Of a DNA stretch of 64,000 nucleotides, positions 15,937 to 25,700 are shown piece by piece. The translations under genes were made by a program, and so were the position numbers. The notes beneath the pieces are model-generated. The model was given only the letters and a program-made list of their open reading frames with translations, made no database searches and was not told the origin of the DNA. Positions within the stretch are counted from its first letter, which is position 1; the number at the start of each line of letters is the position of its first letter. The stretch comes from Oscillospiraceae bacterium (GTDB lineage: Bacteria > Bacillota > Clostridia > Oscillospirales > JAAYOS01): assembly GCA_031264245.1 (NCBI GenBank), contig JAISEG010000009.1:68986-132985 (forward strand), given 5' to 3'.

Positions 15937-18468
15937 TTGAGTAGTTTATCAAAATACAGAGTACATGAGGTCGCGAAGGATTTTGGTCTTTCCTCGAAGG
16001 ATATCACAAAGATCCTCACCGACTACGCAACGACCCCCAAAAATCATATGCAGGTGCTGACAAACGATGAGTTGAATATCATCTTTGAGTATCTCACCCA
16101 GAATAATCAAACTGATATTGAAGCCTTCTTTGAAAAGGCGGCGAACACGGCAAAGTCCGCGGCAGGTTCGACTGCCGCTGCGGCAGAACCCGTTCCTGTC
16201 GGGGAAGCGTCAGCCGGCGCTGCGGACGGCGGGCAGGTTAACCCCGCCCCTACAAGCGCGGGAAGCGCAAAAGCCGGAGCCGCGCCCAACCCTGCCGTCC
16301 AAACAGCGCCGAAGGGAAAGCCTGCGGACACAGCCGCGTCCAAACTTCCGCCGCACCAGCCGCTTCCCTCCTCCGTCAGTGAAAACAGAACCGGAGCTGC
16401 CTCCGGGGCGGTCTCCAAGGAGGTCTCCGGAACGGCCTCCAAGGAGGTCTCCGGGGTGACCTCCTCGGAAGAATTTAAGCCAAAGCGCGAGGTTCGCATT
16501 ATAGATACCCGCGGCTCTTCGGTCGACCTGTCCAAATATGACGACAAGGTTGACCGCCTTGTCCCTGAGGGCGCGTCCAAAATGGGCTCCGGCAAGGAGA
16601 AAATCAAACGCACCGCCGATACCCGCCGCCCGAATTTTCCGGGTCAGAAGCGCAGGTACAACGACGAGCACGAAAAAATGCGCAAGCTCGAACAGGCGGA
16701 GCGGCAAAAGAAAATACAGCTCAAGGTGTCGATACCCGACGAGATTTCTGTCGCGGAGCTTGCTTCGCGGCTGAAAAAGACAGGCGCGGACGTTGTCAGG
16801 ACGCTTATGAAGCTGGGTACAATGGCTTCCCTCTCCCAGATAATTGACTTCGAAACCGCTTCCCTTGTCGCGCTTGAATACAACGCGAAGATAGAACGCG
16901 AGGTTCACGTCACCATCGAGGAGCGCCTCTTTGACGAGGCGGCGGATTCAGCCGAGAACCTCCTTCCCCGCAGCCCGGTCGTTGTGGTCATGGGTCACGT
17001 TGACCATGGCAAGACCTCCCTTCTCGACAAAATCCGCAAGGCTGACGTCGTCTCCGGCGAGGCAGGCGGAATAACCCAGCACATCGGCGCTTATACGGTA
17101 AACTACGCGGGCAGCACCATCACCTTCCTGGACACTCCCGGTCACGCGGCGTTCACCTCAATGCGTATGCGCGGAGCAAACGTTACCGACATCGCCATAC
17201 TCGTCGTCGCCGCGGACGACGGTATCATGCCGCAGACCATCGAGGCGATTAACCACGCCAAGGCCGCAAAGGTGCCTATCATCGTCGCGGTCAACAAGAT
17301 GGATAAACCGGACGCGAACCCCGACAAGGTCATGCAGCAGCTCACCGAATATGAGCTTATCCCCGAGGAGTGGGGCGGCGACACCGTCGTATGCAAGGTC
17401 TCGGCCGCCACCGGCGAGGGCATAGACAACCTGCTGGAAATGCTGCTTCTCACCGCCGAGGTGAGCGACCTCAGGGCAAATCCGAACCGCCGCGCGCAGG
17501 GCGCGGTCATTGAAGCGCGCCTTGACAAGGGCCGCGGTCCCATCGCCACCCTGCTTGTACAAAACGGAACGCTGAACCACGGCGACATCATAATCGCGGG
17601 CAAGACCGTCGGCCGCGTACGCGCGATGACCGATTACAACGGCAGGCGCATAGACACGGCGGGACCCTCCACCCCTGTGGAGGTGATAGGGCTGTCCGAG
17701 GTTCCCGAGGCGGGCGACACCTTCGGCGCGGTCGAGGATGAGCGCATGGCAAGGGAGCTTGTCGAGCAGCGCAAATTCAAGGGACGCGAGGATCAGGTCA
17801 AAAGCTCCTCCAAGGTCACCCTTGACGACCTGTTCGCCCAGATCAAGGAGGGCGAAATACATGACCTCAACATCATACTCAAGGCGGACGTGCACGGCTC
17901 GGCTGAGGCGCTCAAAACCTCGCTTGAGAAGATAAAGAGCGACGAGGTGCGTGTCCGGGTCATCCATTCCGGCGTCGGCGCGATAAACGAATCCGACATA
18001 CTTCTCGCCTCCACCGCAAACGCGATAGTCGTCGGCTTCAACGTCCGGCCGGACGCGGGAGCGGCGGAAAGCGCGAAGCGCGCCGGGGTGGACCTCAGGA
18101 TGTACCGCATTATTTACGAGTGCATCGACGAGGTCGAGGCCGCCATGAAGGGTATGCTCTCACCGAAATTTAAGGAGGAGCAGCTGGGACAGGCGGAGGT
18201 TCGCCAGGTGTTCCGCGCCTCCAACATCGGCACTGTCGCCGGCTCCTACGTCATCTCGGGAAAAATCCTGCGCGGCGCGGGAATACGCCTTGTCCGCGAC
18301 GGAATCGTAATACACGAGGGCGCAATCTCCTCACTCAAGCGGTTTAAGGACGACGCGCGCGAGGTCTCGACAAACTATGAATGCGGCATAAGCATTGAAA
18401 ACTTTACGGATATAAAGGAAGGGGATATCATCGAGGCCTTCCAGATGGTTGAGGTAAAGCGGGATTAG
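15937..18468 (+). CDS. infB: Translation initiation factor IF-2
   Basis: GTPase that brings initiator tRNA to the ribosome; 843 residues. N-terminal IF2_N domain ([15 protein letters not shown]), a low-complexity Ala/Pro/Ser linker (about 70-190) with two SKEVSG repeats, then the G domain: GHVDHGKTS near residue 351, [12 protein letters not shown] and SAATGEG. Domains II and III and the tRNA-binding C-terminal domain follow. It starts with TTG 15937 after GGAGGTGG. A strong internal ribosome site and in-frame GTG in the linker could give a shorter isoform. Confidence 0.97.
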   Translation: MSSLSKYRVHEVAKDFGLSSKDITKILTDYATTPKNHMQVLTNDELNIIFEYLTQNNQTDIEAFFEKAANTAKSAAGSTAAAAEPVPVGEASAGAADGGQVNPAPTSAGSAKAGAAPNPAVQTAPKGKPADTAASKLPPHQPLPSSVSENRTGAASGAVSKEVSGTASKEVSGVTSSEEFKPKREVRIIDTRGSSVDLSKYDDKVDRLVPEGASKMGSGKEKIKRTADTRRPNFPGQKRRYNDEHEKMRKLEQAERQKKIQLKVSIPDEISVAELASRLKKTGADVVRTLMKLGTMASLSQIIDFETASLVALEYNAKIEREVHVTIEERLFDEAADSAENLLPRSPVVVVMGHVDHGKTSLLDKIRKADVVSGEAGGITQHIGAYTVNYAGSTITFLDTPGHAAFTSMRMRGANVTDIAILVVAADDGIMPQTIEAINHAKAAKVPIIVAVNKMDKPDANPDKVMQQLTEYELIPEEWGGDTVVCKVSAATGEGIDNLLEMLLLTAEVSDLRANPNRRAQGAVIEARLDKGRGPIATLLVQNGTLNHGDIIIAGKTVGRVRAMTDYNGRRIDTAGPSTPVEVIGLSEVPEAGDTFGAVEDERMARELVEQRKFKGREDQVKSSSKVTLDDLFAQIKEGEIHDLNIILKADVHGSAEALKTSLEKIKSDEVRVRVIHSGVGAINESDILLASTANAIVVGFNVRPDAGAAESAKRAGVDLRMYRIIYECIDEVEAAMKGMLSPKFKEEQLGQAEVRQVFRASNIGTVAGSYVISGKILRGAGIRLVRDGIVIHEGAISSLKRFKDDAREVSTNYECGISIENFTDIKEGDIIEAFQMVEVKRD
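16441..16458 (+). promoter_or_regulatory. Possible internal translation start in infB
   Basis: AAGGAGG (16441-16447) lies eight bases before GTG 16456, which is in frame as codon 174. Initiation here would give an IF-2 of about 670 residues lacking the N-terminal domain, comparable to IF2-beta of E. coli. Confidence 0.45.
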
Positions 18469-18548
18469 CGCTTTGTCCGCCGGATATAATCAATAATCAT
18501 CTCATAAATCAGCTCATACCAAGCCGAGCGGCTGAAAGGACGTAAAAA

Positions 18549-18932
18549 ATGGCAAGAATAGATAAAGTGAACGAAGAGATAAAACACGCCCTTTCGGCGC
18601 TGCTTCGCTCCCTGAAGGACCCGCGGGTGCACGGTCTTGTGAGTATAACCCGTATCGACGCCACCCCCGACTTCAAGCAGGCGAAGGTGTATATCAGCGT
18701 TCTGAACGGCGAGGACACAGGGCAGGTCATCAAGGGGCTCAAATCCGCCTCCGGCTTTCTTCGCAGAGAGCTTGGGCGGGAGGTAAACCTGCGCAACACC
18801 CCCGAGCTTATCTTTCTCGAGGACCCCTCGATAAAGCACGGCTCACATATCCTTGACCTTCTCCGCTCCATCGACAAGCCACCTCAATCCGACAACACGG
18901 ACGACACGGACGGCGGGGATAAGGAGCAATGA
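18549..18932 (+). CDS. rbfA: Ribosome-binding factor A
   Basis: A 127-residue KH-fold 30S maturation factor (IDKVNEEIKHALSALLRSLK; LRRELGREVNLRNTPEL). The C-terminus is acidic (DDTDGGDKEQ). It overlaps the next gene by four bases (ATGA), indicating coupled translation. Confidence 0.95.
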   Translation: MARIDKVNEEIKHALSALLRSLKDPRVHGLVSITRIDATPDFKQAKVYISVLNGEDTGQVIKGLKSASGFLRRELGREVNLRNTPELIFLEDPSIKHGSHILDLLRSIDKPPQSDNTDDTDGGDKEQ

Positions 18933-19894
18933 CAAACCTTCTTTCCGTAACCGAAACGGCCGGTTTATTGCGGTCGGCCGACGACATACTCATAGTCACC
19001 CACAAATCCCCCGACGGCGACACGGTCGGCTCGGGTTCGGCGTTGTGCGCTCTTTTGCGCAAGCTGGGGAAAACGGCGTACGTCATGAAAAACGCCACCC
19101 TGACCGCGCGCCTGCTCCCCTACGCCGCGCCGTATTTCCCGCCGGAGGACTTCTCCCCCGCCTTCATATGCGCGGTGGATATCGCGGACCCCCGCCTGTT
19201 AAACGAAGACGCGAAGGTGTACGCCGACGCCTTCGACCTCTGCATAGACCACCACCCGACAAACACCGGCTACGCGAAAAATACCTGTCTCGACCCGGCG
19301 GCCGCGGCGTGCGGGGAAATCATTGCCGAGCTTGCGGCGGCGCCGGATATCGGGCTGGACAGCGAAATCGCGCTTCACGCCTACCTCGCCGTCTGCACCG
19401 ACACCGGGTGCTTCAAATATCCCTCGGTCACGGCAAAAACCCACCGGATAGCCGCCCGGCTGATAGAGACCGGGATCAATTTCTACCACATAAACAACAC
19501 CTTTACCGAAATAAAGTCGGTGGCGCGGATGAGTATCGAACGCACCCTCGCGGAGAATATGGCCTTCCGGCTCGACGGAAGGGTTGCGCTGACCCACATA
19601 ACCGAGGAGGCGGTAAACACCGCCGCCGCCGGGGAGGACGACCTGGAAAACCTGTCCGGTATCACACGGCAGATCGAGGGGGTGCAGGTTGGTATCCTGC
19701 TTCGCGAAAAGGACGGCGGGTGGAAAATCTCGGTGCGCACCTCGCCGGAGGTCGACGCCTCGGAAATTTGCGGCAAATTCGGCGGCGGCGGTCATGCCGG
19801 AGCCGCCGGCGGCAGCTTCACCGGCAGTCTCGAGGAGGCGAAGGCGGCGCTGTTCGCCGCGTGCGAAGAGGTGTGCGGTGCAAACGCGCAATAA
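18929..19894 (+). CDS. nrnA: DHH-family oligoribonuclease/pAp phosphatase NrnA
   Basis: A 321-residue phosphoesterase that degrades short oligonucleotides and dephosphorylates 3'-phosphoadenosine 5'-phosphate. DHH ligands are in THKSPDGDTVGS, the aspartate in AVDIADPRLL, and IDHHPTN; the DHHA1 domain carries GGGHAGAAGG. Its place between rbfA and truB is conserved in Firmicutes. Confidence 0.93.
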   Translation: MTNLLSVTETAGLLRSADDILIVTHKSPDGDTVGSGSALCALLRKLGKTAYVMKNATLTARLLPYAAPYFPPEDFSPAFICAVDIADPRLLNEDAKVYADAFDLCIDHHPTNTGYAKNTCLDPAAAACGEIIAELAAAPDIGLDSEIALHAYLAVCTDTGCFKYPSVTAKTHRIAARLIETGINFYHINNTFTEIKSVARMSIERTLAENMAFRLDGRVALTHITEEAVNTAAAGEDDLENLSGITRQIEGVQVGILLREKDGGWKISVRTSPEVDASEICGKFGGGGHAGAAGGSFTGSLEEAKAALFAACEEVCGANAQ

Positions 19895-19922
19895 AACGGA
19901 CGTGAAATAAAATGGAGCTCAC

Positions 19923-20831
19923 ATGATAAAAAGCGGGATCATTATTATAAATAAGGCTGCCGGGATGTCCTCGCACAAGGTCGTTTCCTGCTGCCGGAGA
20001 ATACTCGGCGAAAAAAAGATAGGACACGGCGGCACCCTGGACCCCATGGCGACCGGTGTGCTTCCCATCTTTATCCGGCGCGCCACCCGGGCGTCCGGGC
20101 TGCTGCTCGAATCGGACAAGTCCTACACCGCCGCCTTTCGCACCGGAGTCACCACCGACACCCAGGACATAACCGGAAAAGTGCTGTCGGTCAGCTCCCA
20201 TACTCCGCCGGACAACGAGGTCGCGGAAATCCTTATAAGCTTCACCGGCAGGCAGCGGCAAATCCCGCCCATGTACTCCGCCTTGAAGGTGGACGGCAAA
20301 AAGCTCTACGAAATCGCCCGGGAGGGCGGCGAGGTTGAACGCAAGCCCCGGGATATCGAGATATATTCCATCGCCTATCTGGGTAAACGCGGCGGCGACC
20401 ATGTCATAAGCGTCGCCTGCTCCAAGGGGACCTACATACGCACCCTTGTCCACGACATTGGCGCGGCGCTGGGCTGCGGCGCGGCGCTTACCGGGCTTGA
20501 GCGCACAAAGGCGGGTCCGTTTTCCATCAAAGACGCGGTGACTCTTGAGGAGCTGGAGGCTGTTTCGCGGTCCGGCGGCGTCGAAGATATTATTATAAGC
20601 ACAGATAAAATGTTCTCCGAATATGACCGGCTTACAATAGACCCCGACGGCGAGCGGCTTTGCAGATACGGCGCTGTGGTGCCGTACGGAAACGTAACCT
20701 CCGCCCTGCCCGGTCATGACGGGCTTGTGGGAAGGAAGCTTCGCGTCTATTCCGTGACCGGAGAATTTTTGATGCTTTCACTCGGAACCCCTGAGGGACT
20801 CAAGACCGAAAAAAGCTTTTTTGAGATATGA
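19923..20831 (+). CDS. truB: tRNA pseudouridine(55) synthase TruB
   Basis: Makes pseudouridine 55 in the T-loop of tRNAs. 302 residues with the catalytic-Asp motif GHGGTLDPMATGVLP near residue 38, YSALKVDGKKLYEIAREG and GTYIRTLVHDIG. A C-terminal PUA-like portion follows. It sits 28 bp after nrnA in the same operon. Confidence 0.96.
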   Translation: MIKSGIIIINKAAGMSSHKVVSCCRRILGEKKIGHGGTLDPMATGVLPIFIRRATRASGLLLESDKSYTAAFRTGVTTDTQDITGKVLSVSSHTPPDNEVAEILISFTGRQRQIPPMYSALKVDGKKLYEIAREGGEVERKPRDIEIYSIAYLGKRGGDHVISVACSKGTYIRTLVHDIGAALGCGAALTGLERTKAGPFSIKDAVTLEELEAVSRSGGVEDIIISTDKMFSEYDRLTIDPDGERLCRYGAVVPYGNVTSALPGHDGLVGRKLRVYSVTGEFLMLSLGTPEGLKTEKSFFEI

Positions 20832-20874
20832 GGGATTAATACTAATCCCCAATAATGAATGGCGAGGTAGGGCA

Positions 20875-21762
20875 ATGGCAAAAGGCAAGCTGGCGGCGGC
20901 TCTCGGTTTCTTTGACGGTGTACACCTCGGGCACGCCGCGCTCATGAAAAAGGCCGGGGAAATCCCCGGTCTGACCGCCGCGGTCGTCACCTTCGACCGC
21001 TCCCCCCTGTCCGCCCTCACCGGGCAGGCTGTCCCGCTGATCAATTCGCGGGAGGACAGGGAGTACATTATACGCAGGTATTTTGGGATAGACGAGATAA
21101 TTTTCCTCACCTTCGATTCCGCCCTTATGAATCTGCCGTGGACGGACTTTCTCGGCGGTCTTCTGGTCGAAAAGCTCGGCGCCGCCGCCTTTGTCGCGGG
21201 CTGGGACTACCGCTTTGGCAAGGGCGGAGCCGGAAATCCCGCTCTGCTTCAAGGGTACGCGGCGGAGCATGGGCTGACCTGCGAAGTAATCGGCAAGGTT
21301 GAGCTGGGCTCCGTCACCGTAAGCTCCACCTATATCCGGGGGCTTATCGCCGCGGGGGACATGGAAACGGCGGCGAAATATCTGGGTCATCCGCACATCC
21401 TGTCCGGCAAGGTCGTACCCGGCAGGCAGCTGGGCAGGACGCTGGGGCTTCCCACCATCAATATGCTTCTGCCGGAAGGGGTGCAGCCCCCCCGCTCCGG
21501 GGTGTACGCTGTCCGCTGCGGCATAGACGGGCGGGAGTACGCTGGGGTGACCAATGTCGGGCGGAGCCCAACCATCTCCGACTCCGGGGATATACGGGTC
21601 GAGACCCACATAATCGGCTGCGCCGGCGACCTCTACGGACAGCGCGCCGTGCTGGAATTTGACAGCTTCCTCCGCCCGGAAATGCGCTTTTCAAGCGTAG
21701 ACGAGCTAAAGGCGCAGATTTTCCGCGACCGCGACAAGGTCGCCTCCCTCTTAACAATTTAA
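20875..21762 (+). CDS. ribF: Bifunctional riboflavin kinase/FAD synthetase
   Basis: Converts riboflavin to FMN and FAD. The 295-residue protein has an N-terminal adenylyltransferase domain (GFFDGVHLGHAAL; VSSTYIRGLIAAGDM) and a C-terminal kinase domain (GRTLGLPTINM; GVTNVGRSPTI). ATG 20875 is supported by GAGGT six bases upstream; a TTG at 20821 overlaps truB. It is the last gene of the operon. Confidence 0.95.
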   Translation: MAKGKLAAALGFFDGVHLGHAALMKKAGEIPGLTAAVVTFDRSPLSALTGQAVPLINSREDREYIIRRYFGIDEIIFLTFDSALMNLPWTDFLGGLLVEKLGAAAFVAGWDYRFGKGGAGNPALLQGYAAEHGLTCEVIGKVELGSVTVSSTYIRGLIAAGDMETAAKYLGHPHILSGKVVPGRQLGRTLGLPTINMLLPEGVQPPRSGVYAVRCGIDGREYAGVTNVGRSPTISDSGDIRVETHIIGCAGDLYGQRAVLEFDSFLRPEMRFSSVDELKAQIFRDRDKVASLLTI

Positions 21763-21794
21763 CTGCATGTGACCTCAGGTCACATGCAGTTAAA
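21758..21794. terminator. Bidirectional terminator between ribF and the CDF gene
   Basis: A perfect 18-bp inverted repeat, 21758-21775 and 21777-21794 (outer end TTTAACTGCATGTGACCT), separated by one base. It includes the ribF stop codon and lies between convergent genes. Confidence 0.8.
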
Positions 21795-21803
21795 TCAGTT
21801 ATT

Positions 21804-22682
21804 TTACGCCGGGTTTATATGCACCATGCAGTGACCCACCTTCAACGGCGCGTTTTCGATTGCGTCATGGACGTTTTCCGCTATGTCGTGAGCCTCGTGC
21901 ACCGGCAGCTCCGCCTTCACCGCTATGTCCAGATCGACAAATATGATGTTCCCGCTTATTCGGGTCCTCATCTCGTCCACCGCTTCCACCCCGTCGATGC
22001 TGAGTACGATACGCATTATCTCCCGCTGGGTCTCATCATCCGCCCGTTTGTCAACCACCTGGGAAAAAGCGTCGCGGAGTATGTCAAACGCCGCCTTCAA
22101 TATGATCAGCGCGACTATGATAGCGGCGACCGGCTCCAAATACCACAGCCCCGCCATATTCCCCACAACCCCTATCAAAACGGCAAGCGCGGAAACCGCG
22201 TCGCTCCTGTGATGCCACGCCTCGGTCATAAGTACAAGGGAGTCCAGCTTTTTCGCGTAGCTCTTCGTATAGCGGAACATCCCCTCCTTCGAAACTAAGG
22301 ATGCAGCCGTAATTATAACCGCGAGAATCGACGGCTCCGCGCTGCCGCCGCTTAAAAGCTTCTTCACCCCTTCGATACCGATAAAAACGGCGGTTACTCC
22401 AAGCGCCACGGCTAAAAACAGCGACATTACCGATTCGATTTTCTGATGCCCGTACGGATGCTGGTCGTCCGCCGCGTCCCCGGAAAAATGAATTCCTATC
22501 AGCAACGCGATGGTTGTGAATACGTCGGCCGCGTTGTTTACACCGTCCGAAATGACCGAAACGCTGTCAAACGCGGCTCCGATTATCAGCTCCGCCGACG
22601 CTAACGCAAGGTTGATAATCAATGTCACAATGGACACGCGCTTTAGTGTGTTATACCTCTGCGAAGGTTCCAAGCGCTTCAC
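21804..22682 (-). CDS. Cation diffusion facilitator family metal exporter
   Basis: A 292-residue inner-membrane metal/proton antiporter with about six transmembrane helices and a cytoplasmic ferredoxin-like C-terminal domain. Metal-site residues are visible in SDGVNNAADVF and TEAWHHRSDAVSALAV. A DDxxD-like second site fits the Zn/Mn/Fe/Co range of the family, but the metal cannot be decided. It starts with GTG 22682. It is preceded by a leader of about 120 bases containing two hairpins. Confidence 0.92.
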   Translation of the reverse strand: MKRLEPSQRYNTLKRVSIVTLIINLALASAELIIGAAFDSVSVISDGVNNAADVFTTIALLIGIHFSGDAADDQHPYGHQKIESVMSLFLAVALGVTAVFIGIEGVKKLLSGGSAEPSILAVIITAASLVSKEGMFRYTKSYAKKLDSLVLMTEAWHHRSDAVSALAVLIGVVGNMAGLWYLEPVAAIIVALIILKAAFDILRDAFSQVVDKRADDETQREIMRIVLSIDGVEAVDEMRTRISGNIIFVDLDIAVKAELPVHEAHDIAENVHDAIENAPLKVGHCMVHINPA

Positions 22683-22800
22683 CCCCTAATCCCCCGGCTT
22701 GCTCACACAAGCCGCAAAATCGTTTTTGTTAATTCTATCTAATTTTTTCTTTCTATAATAAATATACGCAAGATGGGAAAAATTCCATCTCACGTACCTG
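22683..22800 (-). other. Structured leader of the CDF gene
   Basis: Minus-strand leader with two hairpins: GAGATGG/CCATCT near 22762-22785 and GCGGCTTG/CAAGCCG near 22690-22715, the latter just before the GTG start. Metal-sensing riboswitches occur upstream of such transporters, but I could not match the NiCo or manganese consensus. Confidence 0.3.
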
Positions 22801-22807
22801 TTGCTAT

Positions 22808-22837
22808 ATTATATGCTGATACTGTAAATAAAGTCAA
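22808..22837 (-). promoter_or_regulatory. Promoter for the CDF exporter
   Basis: On the minus strand, TTGACT (22837-22832), 18-base spacer, TATAAT (22813-22808). Confidence 0.6.
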
Positions 22838-22903
22838 CAACTTTTGAAAATAATTCTGTTTTTCCCTAAAACGCAAAAAAACGAGGAAAATTTCATATTT
22901 TTG

Positions 22904-22932
22904 TTGACATTTTCCTGCCGCTTTGCTATACT
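22904..22932 (+). promoter_or_regulatory. Promoter of rplU-prp-rpmA
   Basis: Perfect TTGACA (22904-22909), 17-base spacer and TATACT (22927-22932). Confidence 0.88.
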
Positions 22933-22939
22933 TGAAAAG

Positions 22940-23060
22940 CCGCTTCGAGCAGGCTTCAATGGGCGTTTATATAGTAAATTAACTTAAGAACGAGTGAATT
23001 TTCTATAAATATCATTGATATAAGCGGGCTTCCCCGCCTTCAAGAGCGAGTCTTATACAG
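22940..23060 (+). ncRNA. Probable ribosomal protein L21 leader RNA
   Basis: About 140 bases of transcribed leader precede rplU. AAGCC/GGCTT (around 22938-22957) and a GCGGG/CCCGC hairpin (around 23023-23040) are visible. Firmicute rplU transcripts often carry an L21 leader, but I cannot confirm the family consensus by eye. A 32-base copy of an interspersed repeat (22969-23000) lies inside it. Confidence 0.35.
22969..23000. repeat. Interspersed repeat AATTAACTTAAGAA, half copy
   Basis: ATATAGTAAATTAACTTAAG starts this 32-base segment. About 28 of 32 bases match the inverted right arm of the element at 28530-28622. It is inside the rplU leader. Confidence 0.55.
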
Positions 23061-23078
23061 AAATGAGGTGCTACCGGA

Positions 23079-23390
23079 ATGATAGCTATCTTTGAAACCG
23101 GCGGCAAACAGTACAAGGTCACCGAGGGTGACATCGTCTACATCGAAAAGCTTGACGCGGAGGAAGGCAGCACGGTGGATTTTGATAAAATCCTTGCCGT
23201 TGTTGACGGAGAAAACTCAAGGTTCGGCGTCCCCACCGTCTCGGGCGCAAAGGTCACCGCCAAGGTGGTAAAGAACGGAAAATCCAAGAAAATCATGGTC
23301 TTTAAGTACAAATCCAAGAAGAACTACCGCCGCCGTCAGGGACACAGGCAGCCATACACAAGAATCCAGATCGACTCGATAACCGCGTAA
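23079..23390 (+). CDS. rplU: 50S ribosomal protein L21
   Basis: A 103-residue large-subunit protein binding 23S rRNA. It starts [18 protein letters not shown] and ends with the family segment [14 protein letters not shown]. Its stop codon overlaps the prp start (TAATG). Confidence 0.97.
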   Translation: MIAIFETGGKQYKVTEGDIVYIEKLDAEEGSTVDFDKILAVVDGENSRFGVPTVSGAKVTAKVVKNGKSKKIMVFKYKSKKNYRRRQGHRQPYTRIQIDSITA

Positions 23391-23737
23391 TGATAAAGGT
23401 TTCCTTGACCGAAAGGGACGGCGTAATCCTTCGCCTCTCCGTCTCGGGTCACAGCGGATTTTCAGACGGGGGAAGCGATATCGTCTGCGCCGGGGTGACA
23501 GCCGCGGTGAGGCTGCTGGAAACCACCTTGAACGACGTTCTCCTGCTCGGCATCCCGTGTACGGTCGATGAAAAAACCGCTGATATAACCTTTGAAACAG
23601 CGAAATTATATGAGCTCCCGTCTCAGGCTTCGGCAAGCGGAAAGGCTGTCATACGCGGCTTTTTGAACTTGCTTTCCCAGCTTGAATCGGAGTATCCCGA
23701 ATTTATTAAGGTCTTGGAGGTACAGCACAATGCTTAA
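23390..23737 (+). CDS. prp: Ribosomal-processing cysteine protease Prp
   Basis: A 115-residue protease that removes the N-terminal extension of L27. The catalytic pair is His21 (VSGHSGF) and Cys33 ([11 protein letters not shown]), matching the known His/Cys spacing of Prp. It is sandwiched between rplU and rpmA, with overlaps of one base and eight bases, so the substrate is encoded directly after the enzyme. Confidence 0.94.
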   Translation: MIKVSLTERDGVILRLSVSGHSGFSDGGSDIVCAGVTAAVRLLETTLNDVLLLGIPCTVDEKTADITFETAKLYELPSQASASGKAVIRGFLNLLSQLESEYPEFIKVLEVQHNA

Positions 23738-24008
23738 TATAGGTTTACAGTTTTTTGCCCATAAAAAGGGCGTCGGTTCCACCCGCAACGGACGCGACTC
23801 CGAGTCAAAGCGGCTTGGACCCAAGCGCGCCGACGGTCAGTTTGTTCTGGCGGGAAATATTCTTGTGCGTCAGCGCGGAACAAAGATACATCCCGGAATC
23901 AATGTCGGCCGCGGCGGCGACGACACGCTCTTCGCGCTCACAAGCGGCAAGGTTCGCTTTGAACGCCTCGGACGTGACCGCACCCGTGTCTCCGTCTACG
24001 AAGCGTAA
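23730..24008 (+). CDS. rpmA: 50S ribosomal protein L27 with Prp-cleavable prosequence
   Basis: A 92-residue protein near the peptidyl transferase centre. It begins [18 protein letters not shown]: the LQFFA-HKKG junction is the conserved Prp cleavage site that exposes the functional N-terminus. ATG 23730 has TTGGAGG about nine bases upstream. An upstream in-frame ATG at 23682 is inside prp and would spoil the prosequence. Confidence 0.97.
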   Translation: MLNIGLQFFAHKKGVGSTRNGRDSESKRLGPKRADGQFVLAGNILVRQRGTKIHPGINVGRGGDDTLFALTSGKVRFERLGRDRTRVSVYEA

Positions 24009-24038
24009 TCAAAATCCGCGTTTACTATGAAAAAACGG

Positions 24039-24136
24039 GCTGTCTACAATATAGGGGCTTATCCCGGCGGTAAGCTCTTATAATAGACTTCCCCACAAAG
24101 CCTTCGGTTTTGTGGGGAAGTCTAATGTAGACAGCC
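24039..24136. repeat. Nested palindromic element, ACTTCC/AAGTCT family, copy 3
   Basis: Outer arms GGCTGTCTACA (24039-24049) and TGTAGACAGCC (24126-24136) surround an almost perfect hairpin at 24084-24124: a 16-bp stem with TAGACTTCCCCACAAA as left arm, plus an inner GCC-TTC-GGT. It lies between rpmA and obgE, and could also attenuate transcription into obgE. Confidence 0.65.
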
Positions 24137-24185
24137 GATTCTTTGTTAACGGCAAAATCCGACGGTTCATTGAAAGGATACTGCA

Positions 24186-25451
24186 ATGTTTATAGATACG
24201 GCAAGGCTCACGGTTGCGGCGGGCAACGGCGGCAACGGCGCTATCGCCTTTCACCGCGAGAAGTACGTCGCAAACGGCGGACCGGACGGCGGCGACGGCG
24301 GCAATGGCGGCAGCGTAATATTCCGGGTCGACGACCACATGTCCACCCTGATGGACTACCAGTACCGAAAGAAATTTTCGGCCGAAAACGGCGGCGACGG
24401 CGCGGGCAAGAAATGCTCCGGCAAGGCTGGGAGCGACCTCTATATCAAGGTTCCCCGCGGCGCCGTCATACTGGACTCCGAATCCCGCGCCGTCATACAC
24501 GACATGTCGGACGGAAAGGATTTTACCGTCTGCAAGGGGGGCAGCGGCGGCTGGGGAAACCAGCGCTTTGCCACTCCCACAAGGCAGGCTCCCCGCTTTG
24601 CCAAAAGCGGTCTTAAGGGCGAGGTCAGGGAAATCATACTCGAGCTCAAGCTGCTTGCCGATGTGGGGCTGGTCGGCTTTCCCAACGTAGGCAAATCCAC
24701 CCTGCTTTCGATTATTTCCGCCGCCCGTCCCAAAATTGCCAACTATCACTTTACCACCCTCCAGCCGAACCTGGGAGTGGTGCGGGTGGAGGACGGCGAT
24801 TCCTTTGTCGTCGCCGACATTCCCGGCATCATCGAGGGCGCACATGAAGGCGCCGGTCTCGGTCACGACTTTCTCCGCCACATCGACCGCTGCCGGCTTC
24901 TTATCCACGTTGTTGACGTGTCTGGAAGCGAGGGGCGCGACCCCATAGAGGACTTTGAGACCATCACAAACGAGCTGAAAAATTACAGTGAAGGTCTTTC
25001 CGGCCGACCTCAAATTGTCGCGGCAAACAAATGCGACATAACCGAGGAGCGCCTCGATTCCCTGCGGGAGCATCTGAACGCCAAGGGCATTTCACTTATG
25101 CCGATATCCGCCGCGGCAAACAGAGGGATACGGGAGCTTGTATACAAAGTTTCCTCCGAGCTTAAAAAGCTCCCCCCCATAGAGTACTATGAAGCCGAGT
25201 ATGTCGAAAAGGCCGAGGTCGAGCAGACAGCCGCCGACGTAAAAATAACCGCGGACGGCGACCTGTATATCCTTGAAGGCGAGTGGCTGGAAAAGATAAT
25301 GACCGACGTCAACTTTGACGACTATGAGTCGCGCATATACTTTGAGCGCCAGCTTAAGCGCTCGGGCATATTTGAGCGCCTTGAGCGGCTGGGGATAAAG
25401 GAAGGCGACACCGTCTCCATGTACGGGCTTGAATTTGACTATGTAAAATAG
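24186..25451 (+). CDS. obgE: GTPase Obg
   Basis: Essential GTPase in 50S assembly, stress response and sporulation. 421 residues in the usual three domains: glycine-rich Obg fold (AGNGGNGAIAFHREK; DGGDGGNGGSV), G domain (GFPNVGKSTLL near 163; DIPGIIEGAHEG; NKCD) and the C-terminal OCT domain (about 340-421) found in Firmicutes. Confidence 0.96.
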   Translation: MFIDTARLTVAAGNGGNGAIAFHREKYVANGGPDGGDGGNGGSVIFRVDDHMSTLMDYQYRKKFSAENGGDGAGKKCSGKAGSDLYIKVPRGAVILDSESRAVIHDMSDGKDFTVCKGGSGGWGNQRFATPTRQAPRFAKSGLKGEVREIILELKLLADVGLVGFPNVGKSTLLSIISAARPKIANYHFTTLQPNLGVVRVEDGDSFVVADIPGIIEGAHEGAGLGHDFLRHIDRCRLLIHVVDVSGSEGRDPIEDFETITNELKNYSEGLSGRPQIVAANKCDITEERLDSLREHLNAKGISLMPISAAANRGIRELVYKVSSELKKLPPIEYYEAEYVEKAEVEQTAADVKITADGDLYILEGEWLEKIMTDVNFDDYESRIYFERQLKRSGIFERLERLGIKEGDTVSMYGLEFDYVK

Positions 25452-25572
25452 TTCCGCCACAGCGCCTTCTCCTCTTATTACCCTTGGGTATCCCGGATAA
25501 ATGCTCACCGGTCAGAGCTAAATTAACAAAATTAATGGCAATTTTTTGAAAACTATTGTAAAATGTCGGGTA

Positions 25573-25601
25573 TTCACAACTGAGTATAAATGTGATATAC
25601 T
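25573..25601 (+). promoter_or_regulatory. Promoter of the ammonium transporter
   Basis: TTCACA (25573-25578), 17-base spacer and TATACT (25596-25601) preceded by TGA, giving an extended -10. Transcription should start near 25608. Confidence 0.7.
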
Positions 25602-25620
25602 TGGCTTCAAGTTAATTACC

Positions 25621-25700
25621 CCGTATAAATACGGCGACAATGGTGTCACTGATTTTCCTTCGTTCAGTGCATCCATTGCCGCCGTTTTTATTATATTTTT
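25621..25700 (+). promoter_or_regulatory. Leader attenuator of the ammonium transporter
   Basis: A small hairpin CCGTA-TAAA-TACGG (25621-25634) overlaps by three bases a larger stem, CGGCGACAATGG (25632-25643) with CCATTGCCGCCG (25673-25684), one mismatch. The large stem contains an inner CACTGA/TCAGTG hairpin and is followed by TTTTTATTATATTTTTT. This is the form of an intrinsic terminator, located between promoter and ribosome site, so the transporter is probably controlled by read-through. Confidence 0.6.
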
